From assembly GCA_947488345.1 (NCBI GenBank), contig CANKZQ010000004.1, positions 243,278 to 307,277 of the forward strand: a stretch of 64,000 nt of DNA, written 5' to 3'. The stretch is from an uncultured Flavobacteriaceae bacterium (GTDB lineage Bacteria > Bacteroidota > Bacteroidia > Flavobacteriales > Flavobacteriaceae). The translations under genes were made by a program, and so were the position numbers. The notes under the pieces are model-generated. The model made no database searches. It was not told the origin of the DNA and saw nothing but the letters and a program-made list of their open reading frames with translations. Below, piece by piece: positions 63,533 through 64,000 of this stretch (the first letter of the stretch is position 1; each line of letters opens with the position of its first letter).

Positions 63533-63567
63533 ATTTTTAACATATTGATAATCAATATGTTAAAAAT
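63533..63567. repeat. Long AT-rich palindrome
   Basis: Two perfect 17-base arms (63533-63549 and 63551-63567) surround a single A. The inner arms contain AACATATTGAT and its complement. An imperfect outer stem (TAGTAG-like, ending CTACTA) extends it. It lies in non-coding DNA between a terminator and the tandem repeats. Confidence 0.7.
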
Positions 63568-63619
63568 ACTTTAAAAACTACTAGAAAACCATGATTTTTA
63601 AAAATACCCAGATGCTCTA

Positions 63620-63650
63620 TTGTGCAGTATGTATAAAGGCTATATGTTTG
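63620..63650 (+). promoter_or_regulatory. Candidate promoter of the terminal repeat array
   Basis: TTG (63620-63622) is followed after 20 bases by TATGTTTG (63643-63650), an exact TAnnTTTG match. No ORF follows, only the repeat array from 63701, so it would drive a non-coding transcript starting near 63657. Confidence 0.5.
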
Positions 63651-63700
63651 TAGTGTACAATTAGAGATAATAATTGCAACATTTAAACGTTCATTAAGAT

Positions 63701-64000
63701 ATACTCCGCAAGGAGATTAAGAAAGGGGAGAAAGGAGAGAAACGAAAAATTTTCATAGCACAAGACTACAAGTAGTTTTTCTCCTTATCATTTTTTTCAA
63801 ACCATATACTCCGTAAAGGAGATAAAGAAAGGGGAGAAAGGAGAGAAGCGAAAAGAGTTAAGTATGAGTTTAATTCCTACAAGTAACTTTTCTCCTTACT
63901 ATTTTTTTTAAAACATACTCCGCAAGGAGATAAAGAAAGGGGAGAAAGGAGAGAAGCGAAAAGAGTTAAGTATGAGTTTAATTCCTACAAGTAACTTTTC
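63701..64000 (+). repeat. Tandem array of structured non-coding repeats, continuing past the window
   Basis: Three direct repeats begin at 63701, 63806 and 63915 (units of 105 and 109 bases; the third is cut at base 64000). Each has a small hairpin CTCC-GCAA-GGAG (or CTCC-GTAAA-GGAG), a purine-rich linker (GAAAGGGGAGAAAGG), then a stem AAGGAGAGAAAC/GTTTTTCTCCTT in unit 1. In unit 2 the stem pair at position 11 is G-C instead of A-T, a compensating change. In units 1 and 2 the stem is followed by a run of seven or eight T. Units 2 and 3 are nearly identical over their shared length and unit 1 is diverged. No frame is conserved between units, because the loop length change shifts it. The design looks like repeated small RNA or terminator-like elements. 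Confidence 0.65.

Noticed and set aside
63701..64000. CRISPR array
   Set aside because: The repeats are about 107 bases long with no short repeat and unique spacer pattern, and no cas genes are nearby.
63701..64000. Tandem short peptides ending DYK or NSYK encoded by the repeats
   Set aside because: The frame shifts between units because the hairpin loop differs by one base, and there is no start codon or ribosome site per unit.
1..64000. Transposases, integrases, tRNA genes or prophage genes marking an island
   Set aside because: None were found in either strand; the accessory gene content is suggested only by gene type and duplicates.

Overview
The window is chromosomal DNA of a Bacteroidetes, most likely a marine member of the Flavobacteriaceae. 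The evidence is the low GC content, a secreted protein with a type IX secretion (T9SS) sorting tail, promoters of the TTG / TAnnTTTG type, LytS/LytTR two-component genes, TonB receptors with a carboxypeptidase-regulatory-like N-terminus, and frequent DUF-type small membrane proteins. No rRNA, tRNA, CRISPR array, transposase or phage gene was found.

Layout. 1-612: the 5' part of a thioredoxin-like lipoprotein gene (minus strand). 1036-6615: a 1859-residue secreted beta-helix protein with sixteen Ig-like repeats and a T9SS tail, closed by a very strong terminator. 7080-31648 (plus strand): a Wzx/Wzy-type exopolysaccharide or capsule cluster. It holds a WbpB-type sugar dehydrogenase, CDP-glucose enzymes (rfbF, rfbG, rfbC-like) followed by an aminotransferase, a FemAB-like acyltransferase and a sugar N-formyltransferase, the flippase, a VioA/VioB-like aminotransferase and acyltransferase pair, three GT2 and two GT4 glycosyltransferases, a Wzy-like polymerase, an AlgD-like dehydrogenase, a CapK-like adenylating enzyme, an ATP-grasp ligase, a phosphatidylserine-decarboxylase-like protein, a DUF354 protein, a deacetylase-like protein and the initiating sugar transferase. 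31778-34987 (minus strand): the export proteins Wzc and Wza. 35235-38985 (minus strand): a compact adenylation enzyme / ACP / KAS III / ACP / acyltransferase operon, which I read as an acyl-group factory serving the glycan.

39325-48609 is an accessory zone, mostly minus strand: DUF-type membrane proteins, a class C beta-lactamase-like lipoprotein, a RidA protein, an NTF2-like protein and two paralogous alpha/beta-hydrolase-like lipoproteins, one of which has lost its nucleophile serine. These last genes lie divergent from a marR gene, with two near-identical palindromes in the shared promoter region. A tight five-gene run of acetyltransferases, an SDR and membrane proteins follows.

48769-53556: a propeller-type LytS histidine kinase, its LytTR regulator and a D-threonine aldolase / D-serine dehydratase-like enzyme. 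54015-61514 (plus strand): a small Cys/His secreted protein, an ABC ATPase, a siderophore-type TonB receptor, two DUF3526-type ABC permeases and a secreted M14 deacylase, which looks like one uptake or processing unit. 61566-62957: mnmE. 63117-63452: a DUF4870 protein. 63453-64000: a terminator, a long palindrome, a candidate promoter and a tandem array of about 107-bp units, each with a GNRA-type hairpin and a terminator-like stem. The array runs off the end of the window and is the least explained element here.

All functions are assigned from motifs and family resemblance read by eye; no database search was run.
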